A DNA stretch of 64,000 nucleotides from Hoylesella pleuritidis JCM 14110 (GCF_000613725.1 NZ_BAJN01000004.1:62001-126000); one strand, 5' to 3'; positions 1 to 12,274 are shown, numbered from the stretch's first letter. Notes: a model not told the origin generated them from the sequence alone. Translations and numbers: made by a program.

Positions 1-383
1 ATGGTAAGCGTGTGGTGAAAGAAAAGATCAGTCTCCCGGGATATGTATTCATTGAGGCTGACCTTGTAGGTGATGTTGCACATACGTTAAGGTTTATGCC
101 GAATGTTTTGGGGTTCCTTGGTGGGTTGGATAATCCGTCGCCTGTTCCGCAAGCTGATATTAATCGTATGCTGGGTAATGCCGAAGAAGCTGAATTGATG
201 GATGATTCTAATATCCCATATTCAGTCGATGAGACAGTCAAAGTTACGGACGGACCGTTCAGTGGTTTCAGTGGTGTGATTGAAGAGGTCAACACTGAGA
301 AGCATAAGTTAAAAGTAATGGTCAAGATCTTCGGACGTAAAACTCCGTTGGAGTTAGGTTTTATGCAAGTAGAAAAAGAATGA
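1..383 (+). CDS. nusG: NusG transcription elongation factor (5' end missing)
   Basis: NusG binds the RNA polymerase clamp and modulates pausing, termination and transcription-translation coupling. The reading frame is open from the window edge (in frame from base 3), so only the C-terminal part, about 127 residues, is present. The visible part has the end of the NGN domain (SLPGYVFIEADL, then a segment running to LGFLGG) and, after a short linker, the KOW domain, with VKVTDGPFSGFSGVIEEV near the 3' end. It sits 56 bp upstream of rplK, the usual bacterial order. The family identity is secure; the true start lies outside the window. Confidence 0.95.
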   Translation, partial: GKRVVKEKISLPGYVFIEADLVGDVAHTLRFMPNVLGFLGGLDNPSPVPQADINRMLGNAEEAELMDDSNIPYSVDETVKVTDGPFSGFSGVIEEVNTEKHKLKVMVKIFGRKTPLELGFMQVEKE

Positions 384-439
384 CCATTGTTACGGATGGA
401 GTTATTCTTTATATTTTCTAAATTTTAATATGAACGAAA

Positions 440-876
440 ATGGCTAAAGAAGTTGCTGGATTAATCAAATTACAGATTAAAGGTGGCGCTGCGAATCCTT
501 CACCGCCAGTAGGACCTGCACTGGGTTCTAAGGGTATCAATATTATGGGATTCTGCAAGGAGTTCAACGCCAGAACCAGGATAAAGCGGGGAAAATTATT
601 CCTGTTGTTATCACTTACTATACAGATAAGTCATTCAGCTTTGTTCTCAAAACTCCTCCCGCGGCTGTTCAGTTGAAGGAGGCGGCAAAAGTAAAGACTG
701 GTTCTGCTCAGCCCAACCGCCAGAAAGTAGCATCTGTTACTTGGGATCAGGTTAGGGCCATTGCGGAGGACAAGATGTCCGATCTCAACTGCTTTACTGT
801 CGAGAGTGCTATGAAACTTGTTGCCGGTACGGCGAGAAGTATGGGTATTACTGTAAAAGGGGACTTCCCGGGTTAA
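440..876 (+). CDS. rplK: 50S ribosomal protein L11, frame interrupted by a 1-nt deletion
   Basis: L11 forms the GTPase-associated centre with 23S rRNA and the L10/L12 stalk. The N-terminal 46 codons ([32 protein letters not shown]) read in one frame up to about base 577. The rest ([19 protein letters not shown] to [10 protein letters not shown]) reads in the frame one base earlier. Restoring one C near 577 (acc-cag instead of acc-ag) gives a continuous protein of about 145 residues, the normal family length, with nothing else missing. The gene lies between nusG and rplA in the standard order. A sequence error is the likeliest explanation. A real mutation is conceivable because L11 is dispensable in some bacteria. 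Confidence 0.93.
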
Positions 877-964
877 TAATGAATGATTAGGGATGACTGA
901 TAGTGAATGAGAGTTATCTTCAATATTCAAGAATCACTAATCCAATTAAACTTCAATTAAGAAA

Positions 965-1657
965 ATGAGTAAACTGACAAAAAATCAAAAATCAGTAGCT
1001 GAAAAGGTTGAAGCAGGGAAGACTTACACATTGAAAGAAGCGGCAGCATTGGTGAAGGAGATTACCACCACCAAGTTTGATGCGTCGCTGGATATTGATG
1101 TGCGTTTAGGTGTAGACCCGCGAAAAGCAAACCAGATGGTGCGTGGTGTCGTATCGCTTCCGAACGGAACCGGTAAGGTGATGCGTGTTCTCTGTCTTTG
1201 CACTCCTGATCAGGAAGCTGCTGCTAAGGAAGCAGGTGCTGATTATGTTGGTCTCGACGAGTATATCGAGAAGATCAAAGGTGGTTGGACGGATATTGAT
1301 GTCATCATTACGATGCCGTCTTGTATGGGTAAAATCGGTCCTTTGGGCCGTGTGCTCGGTCCTCGCGGCTTGATGCCGAATCCTAAGAGCGGAACTGTGA
1401 CGATGGATGTTGCGAAAGCTGTAAAAGAAGTGAAGCAAGGTAAGATAGACTTTAAGGTCGATAAGGCGGGTATTATCCATACTTCGATCGGTAAGGTTTC
1501 TTTCACCTCCGAACAGATTTATCAGAACGCGAAAGAATTTATCGCTACAGTAATTAAGCTGAAACCTGCTGCTGCGAAAGGTACGTATTTGAAGAGTATC
1601 TTTATTTCAAGCACGATGAGTAAGGGTGTCAAGATTGATCCTAAATCAGTTGAATAA
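965..1657 (+). CDS. rplA: 50S ribosomal protein L1
   Basis: L1 builds the mobile stalk at the E site and in many bacteria represses translation of its own operon. The 230-residue product has the family length. It contains the signature near residue 120 ([20 protein letters not shown] followed by [11 protein letters not shown]) and the C-terminal SIGKVSF / [17 protein letters not shown] block. The start ATG at 965 follows an A-rich leader. It is followed 18 bp later by rplJ, so the two are surely co-transcribed. Confidence 0.98.
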   Translation: MSKLTKNQKSVAEKVEAGKTYTLKEAAALVKEITTTKFDASLDIDVRLGVDPRKANQMVRGVVSLPNGTGKVMRVLCLCTPDQEAAAKEAGADYVGLDEYIEKIKGGWTDIDVIITMPSCMGKIGPLGRVLGPRGLMPNPKSGTVTMDVAKAVKEVKQGKIDFKVDKAGIIHTSIGKVSFTSEQIYQNAKEFIATVIKLKPAAAKGTYLKSIFISSTMSKGVKIDPKSVE

Positions 1658-1675
1658 CTCTAAAAGTTTTGTACA

Positions 1676-2194
1676 ATGAAGAAAGAAGTAAAAGATACGA
1701 TAATCGTTGACCTTGGTGAGAAGCTGAAAGAGTATCCTCACTTTTACTTGGTAGATGTTGCTGGGTTAAATGCGGAGGCTACAAGTGCACTTCGCCGCAA
1801 GTGTTTCAAGAGCGAAGTTAAAATGATCGTTGTGAAGAATACACTTCTTCACAAAGCATTTGAGGCTTCGGATGTAGATTTCGAACCTTTATACAGCACG
1901 TTGAAGGGTAGTACGGCCGTCTTGCTTTCGCATACTGCTAATCTCCCCGCAAAGCTGTTGAAGGATTATGTCAAGGAAGGTACTCCTACTTTGAAAGCCG
2001 CTTACGCTGAGGAAAGCATCTATGTAGGAGCTGACAAGCTGAGCGAACTGGCATCTATTAAGAGCAAGAACGAAGTTATTGCAGAGATTGTTACGTTGTT
2101 ACAATCGCCTGCGAAGAACGTCGTTTCTGCACTCCAATCGGGCGCGAACACTATTCACGGTGTGCTTAAGACTTTGGGCGAGCGTCCTGAATAA
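1676..2194 (+). CDS. rplJ: 50S ribosomal protein L10
   Basis: L10 anchors the L7/L12 dimers to the ribosomal stalk. The 172-residue protein has the usual N-terminal RNA-binding region (LKEYPHFYLVDVAGLNAEAT, then LRRKCFKSEVKMIVVKNTLL) and a C-terminal helix that receives L12. It lies 18 bp after rplA and 55 bp before rplL. The 18 bp gap upstream leaves little room for the classical L10 leader seen in Proteobacteria, so L10-mediated autoregulation, if present, must act elsewhere. That last point is inference. Confidence 0.98.
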   Translation: MKKEVKDTIIVDLGEKLKEYPHFYLVDVAGLNAEATSALRRKCFKSEVKMIVVKNTLLHKAFEASDVDFEPLYSTLKGSTAVLLSHTANLPAKLLKDYVKEGTPTLKAAYAEESIYVGADKLSELASIKSKNEVIAEIVTLLQSPAKNVVSALQSGANTIHGVLKTLGERPE

Positions 2195-2249
2195 ATCCAA
2201 TCAAAAGTCATTCGTAAAATCAATTAAAACAATTAAAACTTAGAATAAA

Positions 2250-2630
2250 ATGGCAGATGTAAAAGCTATTGCTGAAGAATTGGTAAATTTGACAGTTAAG
2301 GAAGTAAATGAGTTGGCAACAGTCTTGAAAGACGAGTATGGTATTGAGCCCGCCGCTGCAGCTGTTGCTGTTGCTGCCGGTCCTGTTGCTGGTGGTGCAG
2401 AAGGTGGTGCAGAGGAAAAGTCGGATTTCGATGTTGTTCTTGTTGAGGCAGGTGCAACTAAACTCCAGGTGGTTAAAGCCGTTAAGGAAGCTTGCGGTTT
2501 GGGCTTGAAAGAGGCTAAGGACTTGGTAGACGGTGCTCCTTCTACCTTGAAAGAGGGCTTGGCTAAGGCTGAGGCAGAAAACCTGAAGAAGGTGATCGAA
2601 GAAGCTGGTGCTAAAGTTGAGTTGAAGTAA
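2250..2630 (+). CDS. rplL: 50S ribosomal protein L7/L12
   Basis: This is the multicopy stalk protein that recruits translational GTPases. The 126 residues show the N-terminal dimerisation region, an Ala/Gly-rich hinge at about residues 33-54 ([15 protein letters not shown]) and the globular C-terminal domain with [20 protein letters not shown] and the closing AGAKVELK. A 10-bp stem-loop lies about 70 bp downstream, before rpoB. Confidence 0.98.
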   Translation: MADVKAIAEELVNLTVKEVNELATVLKDEYGIEPAAAAVAVAAGPVAGGAEGGAEEKSDFDVVLVEAGATKLQVVKAVKEACGLGLKEAKDLVDGAPSTLKEGLAKAEAENLKKVIEEAGAKVELK

Positions 2631-2697
2631 AGTGGTTAGTGGTAGTCTGCTTTTGATGTGAAAGATATCAGGCAGGCAATTTGCACTCTGATAAAAG

Positions 2698-2737
2698 AAG
2701 GTTAGGATTTGCCCAGTCGGTGAGTCCTAACCTTTTT
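2698..2737 (+). terminator. Stem-loop with T-run between rplL and rpoB (attenuator or terminator)
   Basis: The arms AAGGTTAGGA (2698-2707) and TCCTAACCTT (2725-2734) form a perfect 10-bp stem around a 17-nt loop and are followed by more T residues. It lies in the 275-bp gap between the stalk-protein genes and rpoB. No -7-type promoter was recognised between it and rpoB, so it is more likely a partial terminator that lowers rpoBC relative to rplJL, as the attenuator at this place does in E. coli. The arms are seen; the role is inferred. Confidence 0.7.
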
Positions 2738-2905
2738 ATGTCTATGGATTTATATTTACAGAATGTGAATTTGACAGAAAGCTGTCTATTATACCTTCTA
2801 TAAAAGTAAAAAATGACAGTGATTATGCTTCGTACCTTTCGGTTGCGTAGGGATGATTGCAAATCTCAAAGAAAAAAATAGTCAGTCTAATAAATTATAA
2901 ACTGA

Positions 2906-5900
2906 ATGGCTTCAAAAATTGTTGATAACAGAGTAAACTTTGCTGACGTCTATAATCCGATGCCGTATCCGGATTTTCTTGATGTGCAGCTCAAATCTTT
3001 CAAAGACTTTTTACAGTTAGATACTCCCCCGGAGGATCGCAAGAATGACGGTTTATACAAAGTATTTGCAGAGAATTTCCCGATTACAGATACACGAAAC
3101 AACTTTGTTCTTGAATTCTTGGATTACTTTATTGATCCGCCGCGCTATACGATTGATGAATGTCTGGAGCGTGGATTGACTTACAGTGTGCCTTTGAAAG
3201 CTAAGATGAAACTGTATTGTACCGATCCCGATCACGAGGATTTCGGAACGTTTATCCAAGATGTCTTTTTAGGAACGATTCCGTATATGACTGAAAACGG
3301 TACGTTTATTATTAACGGTGCTGAGCGGGTTGTTGTATCACAGTTGCACCGTTCACCCGGTGTTTTCTTTGGGCAGGGTGTGCACGCCAATGGCACTGTG
3401 CTCTATTCTGCCCGTATCATTCCGTTCAAAGGCTCGTGGATAGAGTTTGCCACGGATATTAATAACGTGATGTATGCTTATATTGATCGTAAGAAGAAAT
3501 TGCCGGTAACAACACTGCTCCGTGCTATGGGATTCGAGGCAGATAAGGATATTCTGCAAATCTTTGATTTGGCTGAGGAAGTTAAGGTCAACAAGAAGAA
3601 TATGAAAGCTGCTATCGGCAAGAAATTAGCCGCACGTGTATTGAAGAGTTGGAATGAGGATTTTGTGGACGAAGATACCGGAGAGGTTGTTTCTATCGAG
3701 CGCAACGAGGTCATTATGGAACGCGAGACAGAACTCACGACTGACAATATTGAAGAAATCTTAGAAAGTGGTGCTTCTTCCGTGCTTTTGCATAAGGATG
3801 AAGAAGCAGCCAATAAATACGGAATTATTTTCAATACGTTAGCCAAAGATCCTAGTAATTCTGAGAAAGAAGCTGTACTCTACATCTATCGCCAATTGCG
3901 TAATGCAGATCCGGCTGATGATGCAAGTGCTCGTGAGGTGTTCCAGAATTTGTTCTTCTCGGATAAACGATATGATTTGGGCGAGGTAGGGCGCTACCGT
4001 ATCAATAAGAAATTAGGCTTGAACACTGATATGGATGTGCGCGTGTTGACACGTGACGATATTATCGAGATTATCAAATACCTCATTCAACTGATCAATT
4101 CGAGTGCTACTGTTGATGATATCGACCATTTGAGCAATCGTCGTGTACGTACTGTGGGTGAGCAGTTGAGTAATCAATTCTCTATCGGATTGGCTCGAAT
4201 GAGTCGTACGATTCGTGAACGTATGAACGTTCGCGACAATGAAGTGTTCACACCGACCGATCTGATTAATGCGAAGACCATTTCGAGCGTTATTAACTCA
4301 TTTTTCGGAACGAATCCACTGTCGCAGTTTATGGATCAGACTAATCCTTTGGCAGAGGTCACGCACAAGCGTCGGCTCTCGGCATTGGGTCCCGGTGGTC
4401 TGTCGCGTGAGCGTGCGGGCTTCGAGGTCCGCGACGTTCACTATACTCACTATGGGCGTCTCTGCCCGATTGAGAGCCCGGAAGGTCCGAATATCGGATT
4501 GATTTCGTCACTCTGTGTTTATGCGACTATCAACGAATTAGGTTTTATCGAGACCCCATATCGTAAGGTTACCGATGGTATTGTTGATTTGAAGAACGAA
4601 GATGTAGTTTATCTCACCGCAGAAGAAGAGGAAGATCATATCATCGGCCAGGGTAATGCACCGCTGAATGGGGATGGTACTTTCATTCGTAGTTACGTGA
4701 AGTGTCGCGAGGATGCCGATTTCCCGGTTGTAGAGCCGGCACAAGTAGACCTGATGGATGTGTCCCCGCAGCAGATTGCTTCGGTGTCGGCTGCACTGAT
4801 TCCATTCTTGGAGCACGATGATGGTCACCGTGCATTGATGGGATGTAATATGATGCGGCAGGCTGTTCCGTTGCTTCATAACGATGCGCCGATTGTAGGT
4901 ACTGGTTTGGAGAAACAAGTTTGCGAAGATTCTCGTACAATGATTACAGCCGAAGGCCCAGGAGTTATTGACTATGTCGATGCGACAACCATTCGTATTC
5001 TCTATGATCGTACAGAAGATGAGGAGTTTGTCAGCTTCGAACCGGCAATGAAAGAGTATCGCATTCCGAAGTTCCGTCGCACTAATCAAAATATGACCAT
5101 CGACCTTAGGCCTATTTGTAGCAAGGGACAACGCGTGGAAAAGGGCGATATTCTGACTGAAGGTTATGCTACGGAGAATGGCGAACTTGCACTGGGTCGT
5201 AATCTTTTGGTGGCTTATATGCCGTGGAAAGGTTATAACTATGAAGATGCTATCGTACTTTCTGAGCGTTTGGTGCGCGACGATGTGCTCACGTCCGTTC
5301 ACGTGGACGAGTATTCTTTGGATGTACGCGAAACCAAACGAGGAGTTGAAGAATTTACCAGCGATATCCCCAATGTGAGCGAAGAGGCCACGAAAGACCT
5401 CGACGACAATGGTATTATTCGTGTCGGTGCCCGTGTAGAACCCGGAGATATTCTCATCGGTAAGATTTCGCCGAAGGGCGAAAGCGATCCTTCACCTGAG
5501 GAAAAATTACTTCGTGCCATCTTCGGTGACAAGGCCGGTGATGTCAAAGACTCGTCATTGAAGGCTAATCCGTCGCTGAGCGGTGTTGTGATTGATAAGA
5601 AATTGTTCTCCCGTGCCATCAAAACCCGCGAGTCGAAAAAGCAGGATAAGCTGACGCTTGCTAAGATTGATGAAGAGTATGAAGCAAAGAACAACGACTT
5701 GAAAGATATTCTCGTGGACAAACTTCTTACCCTGACGGAAGATAAAGTATCGAATGGTGTGAAGGATTACACTGGTACTGAGATCGTCACTAAGGGCAGC
5801 AAGTTTACTGCTACGATATTGAAGAATCTGGAATATGATGGAATTCAGAGCAACGATTGGACCAAGGATGAACACACCAACCATCTGATCCAGCAGCTCA

Positions 5901-6718
5901 TAATGAATTATATTCGTAAATATAAACTGCTTGATGCCGAGATGAAGCGCCGCAAGTTTGCCATTACGATCGGTGACGAACTTCCCTCGGGCATTCTTCG
6001 TATGGCGAAAGTCTACATTGCCAAGAAACGTAAGATCGGTGTCGGAGATAAGTTGGCCGGCCGTCACGGTAACAAAGGTATCGTTTCAAAGGTCGTGCGT
6101 ATGGAAGATATGCCGTTCCTCGAAGACGGACGCCCTGTCGATCTGGTCTTGAATCCGCTCGGTGTGCCGTCACGTATGAACCTTGGGCAGATTTTCGAGG
6201 CTATTCTCGGTGCTGCCGGCAAGAAGCTCGGCGTAAAGTTTGCCACCCCAATCTTTGATGGTGCCAAGCTCGATGACCTCTCGGAATGGACTGATAAGGC
6301 CGGTCTTCCGCATCTCTGCTCCACCTATTTATATGATGGAGAGACCGGAGAGAAGTTCGATCAGCCTGCAACTGTTGGCATTACTTATTTCTTGAAGCTT
6401 GGACATATGGTTGAAGACAAGATGCACGCGCGCTCCATCGGTCCGTACTCGCTCATCACTCAGCAGCCGCTTGGCGGTAAGGCACAATTCGGTGGGCAGC
6501 GTTTCGGAGAAATGGAGGTTTGGGCCCTCGAAGCTTTCGGAGCCAGTCACGTACTTCAAGAGATTCTGACCATCAAGAGCGACGATGTCGTAGGCCGATC
6601 TAAAGCTTACGAGGCGATCGTCAAAGGAGAGCCGATGCCTACTCCGGGAATCCCCGAGTCGCTCAATGTCTTGTTACACGAGCTCCGCGGTTTGGGTCTC
6701 AGCATCAAAATGGATTAA
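2906..6718 (+). CDS. rpoB: DNA-directed RNA polymerase subunit beta
   Basis: This is the catalytic-core beta subunit, 1270 residues, intact. The rifampicin-binding cluster at about residues 466-500 reads [21 protein letters not shown], with Asp, His and Ser at the three main resistance positions, so the sequence predicts a sensitive enzyme. Downstream are the conserved [14 protein letters not shown] and the C-terminal region with [20 protein letters not shown] and [15 protein letters not shown]. The stop lies 25 bp before rpoC. The start ATG at 2906 follows an AT-rich leader. Confidence 0.99.
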   Translation: MASKIVDNRVNFADVYNPMPYPDFLDVQLKSFKDFLQLDTPPEDRKNDGLYKVFAENFPITDTRNNFVLEFLDYFIDPPRYTIDECLERGLTYSVPLKAKMKLYCTDPDHEDFGTFIQDVFLGTIPYMTENGTFIINGAERVVVSQLHRSPGVFFGQGVHANGTVLYSARIIPFKGSWIEFATDINNVMYAYIDRKKKLPVTTLLRAMGFEADKDILQIFDLAEEVKVNKKNMKAAIGKKLAARVLKSWNEDFVDEDTGEVVSIERNEVIMERETELTTDNIEEILESGASSVLLHKDEEAANKYGIIFNTLAKDPSNSEKEAVLYIYRQLRNADPADDASAREVFQNLFFSDKRYDLGEVGRYRINKKLGLNTDMDVRVLTRDDIIEIIKYLIQLINSSATVDDIDHLSNRRVRTVGEQLSNQFSIGLARMSRTIRERMNVRDNEVFTPTDLINAKTISSVINSFFGTNPLSQFMDQTNPLAEVTHKRRLSALGPGGLSRERAGFEVRDVHYTHYGRLCPIESPEGPNIGLISSLCVYATINELGFIETPYRKVTDGIVDLKNEDVVYLTAEEEEDHIIGQGNAPLNGDGTFIRSYVKCREDADFPVVEPAQVDLMDVSPQQIASVSAALIPFLEHDDGHRALMGCNMMRQAVPLLHNDAPIVGTGLEKQVCEDSRTMITAEGPGVIDYVDATTIRILYDRTEDEEFVSFEPAMKEYRIPKFRRTNQNMTIDLRPICSKGQRVEKGDILTEGYATENGELALGRNLLVAYMPWKGYNYEDAIVLSERLVRDDVLTSVHVDEYSLDVRETKRGVEEFTSDIPNVSEEATKDLDDNGIIRVGARVEPGDILIGKISPKGESDPSPEEKLLRAIFGDKAGDVKDSSLKANPSLSGVVIDKKLFSRAIKTRESKKQDKLTLAKIDEEYEAKNNDLKDILVDKLLTLTEDKVSNGVKDYTGTEIVTKGSKFTATILKNLEYDGIQSNDWTKDEHTNHLIQQLIMNYIRKYKLLDAEMKRRKFAITIGDELPSGILRMAKVYIAKKRKIGVGDKLAGRHGNKGIVSKVVRMEDMPFLEDGRPVDLVLNPLGVPSRMNLGQIFEAILGAAGKKLGVKFATPIFDGAKLDDLSEWTDKAGLPHLCSTYLYDGETGEKFDQPATVGITYFLKLGHMVEDKMHARSIGPYSLITQQPLGGKAQFGGQRFGEMEVWALEAFGASHVLQEILTIKSDDVVGRSKAYEAIVKGEPMPTPGIPESLNVLLHELRGLGLSIKMD

Positions 6719-6743
6719 TGTGAATTCCTAATCAGAAAGTAAA

Positions 6744-9700
6744 ATGGCTTTTAAAAAAGATACAAAGGTAAAGAATAATTTTACGAAGATAACCATCGGA
6801 CTTGCTTCTCCCGAAGAGATCCTGGAAAATTCGTATGGCGAGGTAACGAAACCGGAAACCATTAATTATCGTACATATAAGCCGGAACGCGACGGCCTTT
6901 TCTGTGAGCGTATCTTTGGTCCGACCAAGGATTATGAGTGTGCCTGCGGTAAGTATAAGCGTATTCGCTATAAAGGAATCGTCTGCGATCGTTGCGGTGT
7001 AGAGGTGACCGAGAAGAAGGTTCGTCGTGAACGTTCGGGCCATATTGAGCTTGTCGTACCCGTGGCGCATATCTGGTATTTCCGTTCTCTGCCCAACAAG
7101 ATGGGCTATCTGTTAGGTATGCCGACCAAAAAGTTGGATTCCGTGATCTATTATGAGAAATATGTGGTGATCCAACCGGGTGTAATGGAAGGTCGAAAAG
7201 ATGCAGAAGGCGAAGAGATGAATGGTTCTCATAAATTCGATTTGCTCTCAGAAGATGAATACCTCGATATTATTGACCGCCAGATTGATCAAAACAACGC
7301 TTATCTGGATGATGCAGATCCCAATAAATTTATCGCTAAAATGGGTGCCGAGCTGTCTATGGCCTCTTGGCCGGACTTGATCTCGATGCTATTTCCTATG
7401 AGTTACGTGACCGGGCTAATAGTGATTCAAGTCAGCAGCGTAAGACGGAGGCGCTGAAGCGGCTGCAAGTTGTCGAGGCGTTCCGGTCGAGCAAAGACTT
7501 CAACCGGCCCGAATGGATGATTATGAAAATCATCCCTGTCATTCCACCCGAGTTGCGTCCGCTGGTTCCTTTGGATGGAGGTAGATTTGCAACATCCGAT
7601 TTGAACGACCTCTATCGCCGTGTTATTATCCGTAACAATCGCTTGAAGAGATTAGTTGAAATCAAGGCTCCCGAGGTGATTTTGCGTAACGAGAAACGTA
7701 TGTTGCAAGAAGCGGTCGATAGTTTATTCGACAATTCGCGCAAGAGTTCGGCCGTGAAGAGTGAGTCCAATCGTCCGTTGAAATCGTTATCTGACTCTTT
7801 GAAAGGTAAGGCCGGCCGTTTCCGTCAGAATCTCTTGGGTAAACGTGTCGACTATTCCGCACGTTCCGTCATTGTGGTCGGTCCCGAATTGAAAATGGGC
7901 GAGTGCGGTCTGCCGAAATTGATGGCTGCCGAACTCTATAAACCGTTCATCATTCGTAAACTCATCGAGCGTGGAATCGTGAAGACGGTCAAGAGTGCCA
8001 AGAAGATTGTCGACCGTCGTGAACCAGTTATTTGGGATATTCTCGAAAACGTGATGAAGGGTCATCCCGTACTCCTCAACCGTGCTCCGACACTTCACCG
8101 ACTCGGAATCCAGGCTTTCCAACCTAAATTAATCGAGGGTAAAGCTATCCAGTTGCATCCGTTGGCTTGTACGGCGTTTAATGCAGACTTTGATGGCGAC
8201 CAGATGGCTGTGCATCTTCCGTTGAGCAATGAGGCCATTCTCGAAACGCAGATATTAATGCTTCAGAGTCATAATATTCTGAATCCGGCCAACGGAGCGC
8301 CTATTACGGTGCCTTCTCAGGATATGGTGCTCGGCCTATATTATATTACCAAGATTCGTCCCGGTGCCAAGGGAGAGGGGCTTACATTCTATGGACCGGA
8401 AGAAGCGATTATCGCTCGCAATGAAGGTAAATGTGATCTGCATGCCCTTGTGAAAGTGGTTGTCAACGATTTGGTCGATGGTAAGATTCAGAAACGAATG
8501 GTCGAAACATCTGTCGGACGTGTGATTGTCAATGGAATTATTCCCGAAGAGGTAGGTTATTTCAATGATATTATCTCGAAGAAAACTTTACGTGGCATCA
8601 TCGCAGATGTAATCAAGAATGTAGGTATGGCTCGTGCGTGTGAGTTCCTCGACGGAATCAAGAACTTGGGTTATCGGATGGCTTATGTGGCAGGTCTTTC
8701 TTTCAACCTTGATGACATCATTATTCCCGAGGAGAAAAATGCAATCGTAGAGCGGGGAAATGAAGAGGTACATCAGATTACCGAGAATTATAATATGGGA
8801 TTCATCACTGATACCGAGCGTTACAATCAGGTTATCGATACGTGGACACACGTTAATAACGACCTTGGTAATGTCTTGATGAAACAGATGACCGAAGCCG
8901 ATCAAGGATTCAATGCCGTTTATATGATGCTCGACTCCGGAGCCCGCGGTTCTAAGGATCAGATCAAACAGCTTTCGGGTATGCGTGGTCTGATGGCTAA
9001 ACCTCAGAAAGCCGGTGCCGAAGGTCAGCAGATTATTGAAAACCCGATTCTCTCTAACTTTAAAGAGGGTATGTCAGTGCTCGAATACTTTATTTCTTCA
9101 CACGGAGCGCGTAAAGGTTTGGCTGACATAGCTATGAAGACGGCCGATGCCGGTTATCTGACACGTCGTTTGGTAGATGTTTCTCACGATGTGATTATTA
9201 CCGAAGAAGACTGCGGAACACTGCGCGGACTGGTTTGTATGGCCTTGAAGAATGGTGACGAAACCATCTCTACGCTTTACGAACGCATTCTGGGACGTGT
9301 CTCCGTGCACGATATTATTCATCCCACAACGGGAGAACTCATCGTGGTAGCAGGTGAGGAGATCACCGAAGATAAGGCGCAGATCATCGAAAACTCACCG
9401 ATTGAGAGTGTTGAAATTCGTTCCGTACTCACCTGTGAAAGCAAACACGGGGTTTGTATGAAATGTTACGGACGTAATCTCGCTACGAGTCGGATGGTTC
9501 AGATGGGTGAGGCTGTCGGTGTCATTGCAGCTCAGGCCATCGGAGAGCCTGGTACCCAGCTTACGCTTCGTACGTTCCACGCCGGTGGTGTGGCCGGAAA
9601 TGCCGCAGCCAATGCGTCTATCGTAGCTAAAAATGACAGCAGAATCGAGTTTGATGAGCTGCGTACCGTTCCGTTCGTAGAGAGTGATGGCGAAAAAGAT

Positions 9701-11080
9701 ATCAATTGCCAGATGGTTGTAAGCCGTCTTGCCGAGATCCGTTTCGTTGATGCCAATACTAATATTGTTCTCTCTACATTGAATGTTCCCTATGGTTCTT
9801 CTCTGTATTGCAAGCACAACGATACAGTGAAAAAGGGTGATTTGATTGCCAAATGGGACCCGTTCAATGCCGTGATCGTGTCTGAATACGCCGGGCGATT
9901 GAAATTCAATGATGTCGTAGAAGGTTCGACGTTCCGTGCCGAGACGGATGAGACCACCGGTTTGACCGAGAAAATCATCACTGATTCGAAAGATCGGTCG
10001 CGTGTTCCGACCTGCGATATCATCAATTCAAAGGGTGAAGTCGTCGGAACTTACAACTTCCCCGTAGGCGGTCACGTTGTTGTCGATGACGGAGCAACCG
10101 TCAAGACCGGTCAGACTTTGGTCAAGATACCGCGTGCTGTGGGTGGTGCCGGCGATATTACGGGTGGTCTTCCGCGTGTTACTGAGCTTTTCGAGGCTCG
10201 CAATCCGTCTAATCCTGCCGTTGTTTCCGAGATCGACGGCGAGGTAACAATGGGTAAGGTGAAACGCGGTAACCGTGAGATTGTGGTCACATCGAAGACA
10301 GGTGATCAGAAGAAATACCTTGTCAGCTTGTCCAAACAGATTTTGGTTCAGGAGCACGATGCCGTTCGTGCGGGTACGCCGCTGTCTGATGGCGTCATCA
10401 CTCCGGGTGATATCCTTGCCATTAAAGGTCCAACGGCTGTGCAGGAATACATTGTCAACGAGGTACAAGACGTCTATCGTTTGCAAGGTGTGAAAATCAA
10501 TGACAAACACTTTGAGATTATCGTTCGTCAGATGATGCGCAAAGTGCAGATCAACGATCCCGGAGACACTACGTTCTTGGAACAAGAACTCGTAGACAAA
10601 CTCGACTTCTCGGAAGAGAACGATCGCATTTGGGGCAAGAAAGTTGTTACTGATGCCGGTGACAGCGATGTGATGAAGCCCGGCCAAATCGTGACAGCGC
10701 GTAAGCTACGCGATGAAAATTCGTCGTTGAAACGCCGCGACCTTCGTCTGGTTCAGGTGCGTGATGCCGTGCCTGCGACGTCAACTCAGATTCTGCAAGG
10801 TATTACTCGTGCCGCATTACAGACCAAGAGCTTTATGAGTGCCGCATCTTTCCAGGAGACAACCAAGGTGTTGAATGAGGCGGCTATCCGTGGCAAGGTA
10901 GATCGTTTGGAGGGAATGAAAGAGAATGTGATATGCGGTCACCTCATTCCCGCAGGTACCGGACTTCGTCAGTGGGATAAACTCATTGTCGGATCGCAAG
11001 AAGAATACGATCGGATGCAGGCTAACAAGAAGAATGTTCTCGACTTTGAAGAGAAAGAAGAGACTGTTACCGCAGAGTAA
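6744..11080 (+). CDS. rpoC: DNA-directed RNA polymerase subunit beta', frame interrupted by a 1-nt deletion
   Basis: This is the beta-prime subunit. The first 203 codons read in one frame and the rest in another. Restoring one G at about 7352/7353 (gag-gct instead of gag-ct) joins them into about 1445 residues, a normal length for this phylum. The zinc ribbon cysteines are at residues 66, 68, 81 and 84. The Mg-binding loop [12 protein letters not shown] is at about residue 478. Trigger-loop and bridge-helix regions follow ([17 protein letters not shown]). RpoC is indispensable, so the interruption is almost certainly an error in the sequence. A strong terminator follows at 11105. Confidence 0.97.
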
Positions 11081-11104
11081 GTTTTTGTATTTGATGATAA
11101 CAAG

Positions 11105-11146
11105 AGTGGCTGTACCGGAATTGTTCCGGGAACAGCCACTTTTTTA
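11105..11146 (+). terminator. Rho-independent terminator of the rpoBC operon
   Basis: The arms AGTGGCTGT (11105-11113) and ACAGCCACT (11132-11140) enclose an inner stem CCGGAA/TTCCGG, giving about 15 bp with a three-base loop, directly followed by TTTTTTA. It lies 25 bp after the rpoC stop. The yeiH-type gene ends from the other side at 11169, so the hairpin sits between convergent genes; the plus strand has the clear T-run. Confidence 0.93.
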
Positions 11147-11168
11147 TTGCCCGAATTTGTACGCGCTT

Positions 11169-12203
11169 TTACATCAATGCCGGTACCAAAAACTTGGCGA
11201 TGGCATAGCCTCCGGCGATGAGCCACGCATAGAGAAAGAATGCCAAGAGGAACGGTTTGGCACCCGCCTGCTTGAATTTGTCGATACTTGTCTCTGCACC
11301 TAAGGCCGTCATTGCCATTGTAAGGAGAAAAGTATCTGTGGTATTGATACCTGATACGACTTCGGTGGGCAGCCAATCGAAAGAGTTGAAACCGATCACT
11401 ACAAGGAAAAAGATGGCAAACCACGGGATGGAAATCCGTTTTTTGTCGCTTTGTTCTTCGCCGTTTCGGACCGCTGCACGGGCCATGCGCCAACTGATGA
11501 GCAGCAAAACGGGTACGAGCATCATTACTCTGATCATCTTGACAATGATGGCACTGTCGGGGATTCCGTTACCCATAGCGTTTGCGGCACCTACAACGTG
11601 AGCCACTTCGTGCACGGTCGATCCTGTCATTATACCCATCTGTTCAGGTGAAAGATCGAAAATCCCATTGCGATAAAGGATGGGATAGAGGAACATCGAC
11701 AGTGTTCCGAAGATGACGACAGTAGAAACGGCAACAGCAGTCTTATAAGGTTTCGTCCTGATTGCCGATTCGGCACCCAATACTGCGGCTGCTCCGCAGA
11801 TGCCACTTCCCACAGATGTGAGTAATGCAATGCCCCGATCCATCTTCAACAGTCTGCCGATCAGAATACCACCGCATATCGTTACGACAACGATTATAGC
11901 GTCTACGATAATCGCCGAGAGCCCAACGGCTGTGACATCTTGGAATGTCAGGCGAAAGCCATACAAGATAATGCCGATTCGCAGAATGCGTTTGGAACAG
12001 AATTTGATGCCTGGAACCCAAGTTTCAGGTAGGTTGTTGCGCAGGCTGTTGGCGTAAAGCATACCCAGAATGATGCCGACGATCATCGGACTGAACGACA
12101 GACTCTTCACCCATTTGAAGTCGCCGATATAGAATGCGGCCAATGAAAACAGCGTAATTAACAATACTCCGTGGAGCATACTGCTCCGTTTTTCGCTTAA
12201 CAT
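11169..12203 (-). CDS. YeiH-family (UPF0324) putative membrane transporter
   Basis: A 344-residue, very hydrophobic protein with roughly ten predicted membrane segments. Hallmarks of the YeiH/UPF0324 family are visible: GIILGMLYANSLR near residue 40, the core motif SVGSGICGAAAVLGAESAIR, then the block MTGSTVHEVAHVVGAA around residue 195. Family members are described as putative sulfate/sulfonate exporters, but the substrate is not established. The gene is alone, convergent with rpoC, with its own -7 box at 12275-12282. Family membership is clear; transport direction and substrate are unknown. Confidence 0.9.
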   Translation of the reverse strand: MLSEKRSSMLHGVLLITLFSLAAFYIGDFKWVKSLSFSPMIVGIILGMLYANSLRNNLPETWVPGIKFCSKRILRIGIILYGFRLTFQDVTAVGLSAIIVDAIIVVVTICGGILIGRLLKMDRGIALLTSVGSGICGAAAVLGAESAIRTKPYKTAVAVSTVVIFGTLSMFLYPILYRNGIFDLSPEQMGIMTGSTVHEVAHVVGAANAMGNGIPDSAIIVKMIRVMMLVPVLLLISWRMARAAVRNGEEQSDKKRISIPWFAIFFLVVIGFNSFDWLPTEVVSGINTTDTFLLTMAMTALGAETSIDKFKQAGAKPFLLAFFLYAWLIAGGYAIAKFLVPALM

Positions 12204-12274
12204 ATTTTTCTTTTATAAATTAGATGTGATTAATCTGTATCGGCCTCATTGTGCCGTATACACTGAAAACGGTG

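Noticed and set aside
4538-5302. 254-codon open frame on the minus strand inside rpoB
   Set aside because: It is antisense to the strongly conserved coding sequence of rpoB and the translation has no protein-family features. The same applies to 10028-10687 within rpoC.
7340-7370. Programmed frameshift in rpoC (and rplK, rplB)
   Set aside because: The break points have no slippery heptamer or downstream structure, and the shifts need missing bases of different number. An error in the sequence explains all of them more simply.
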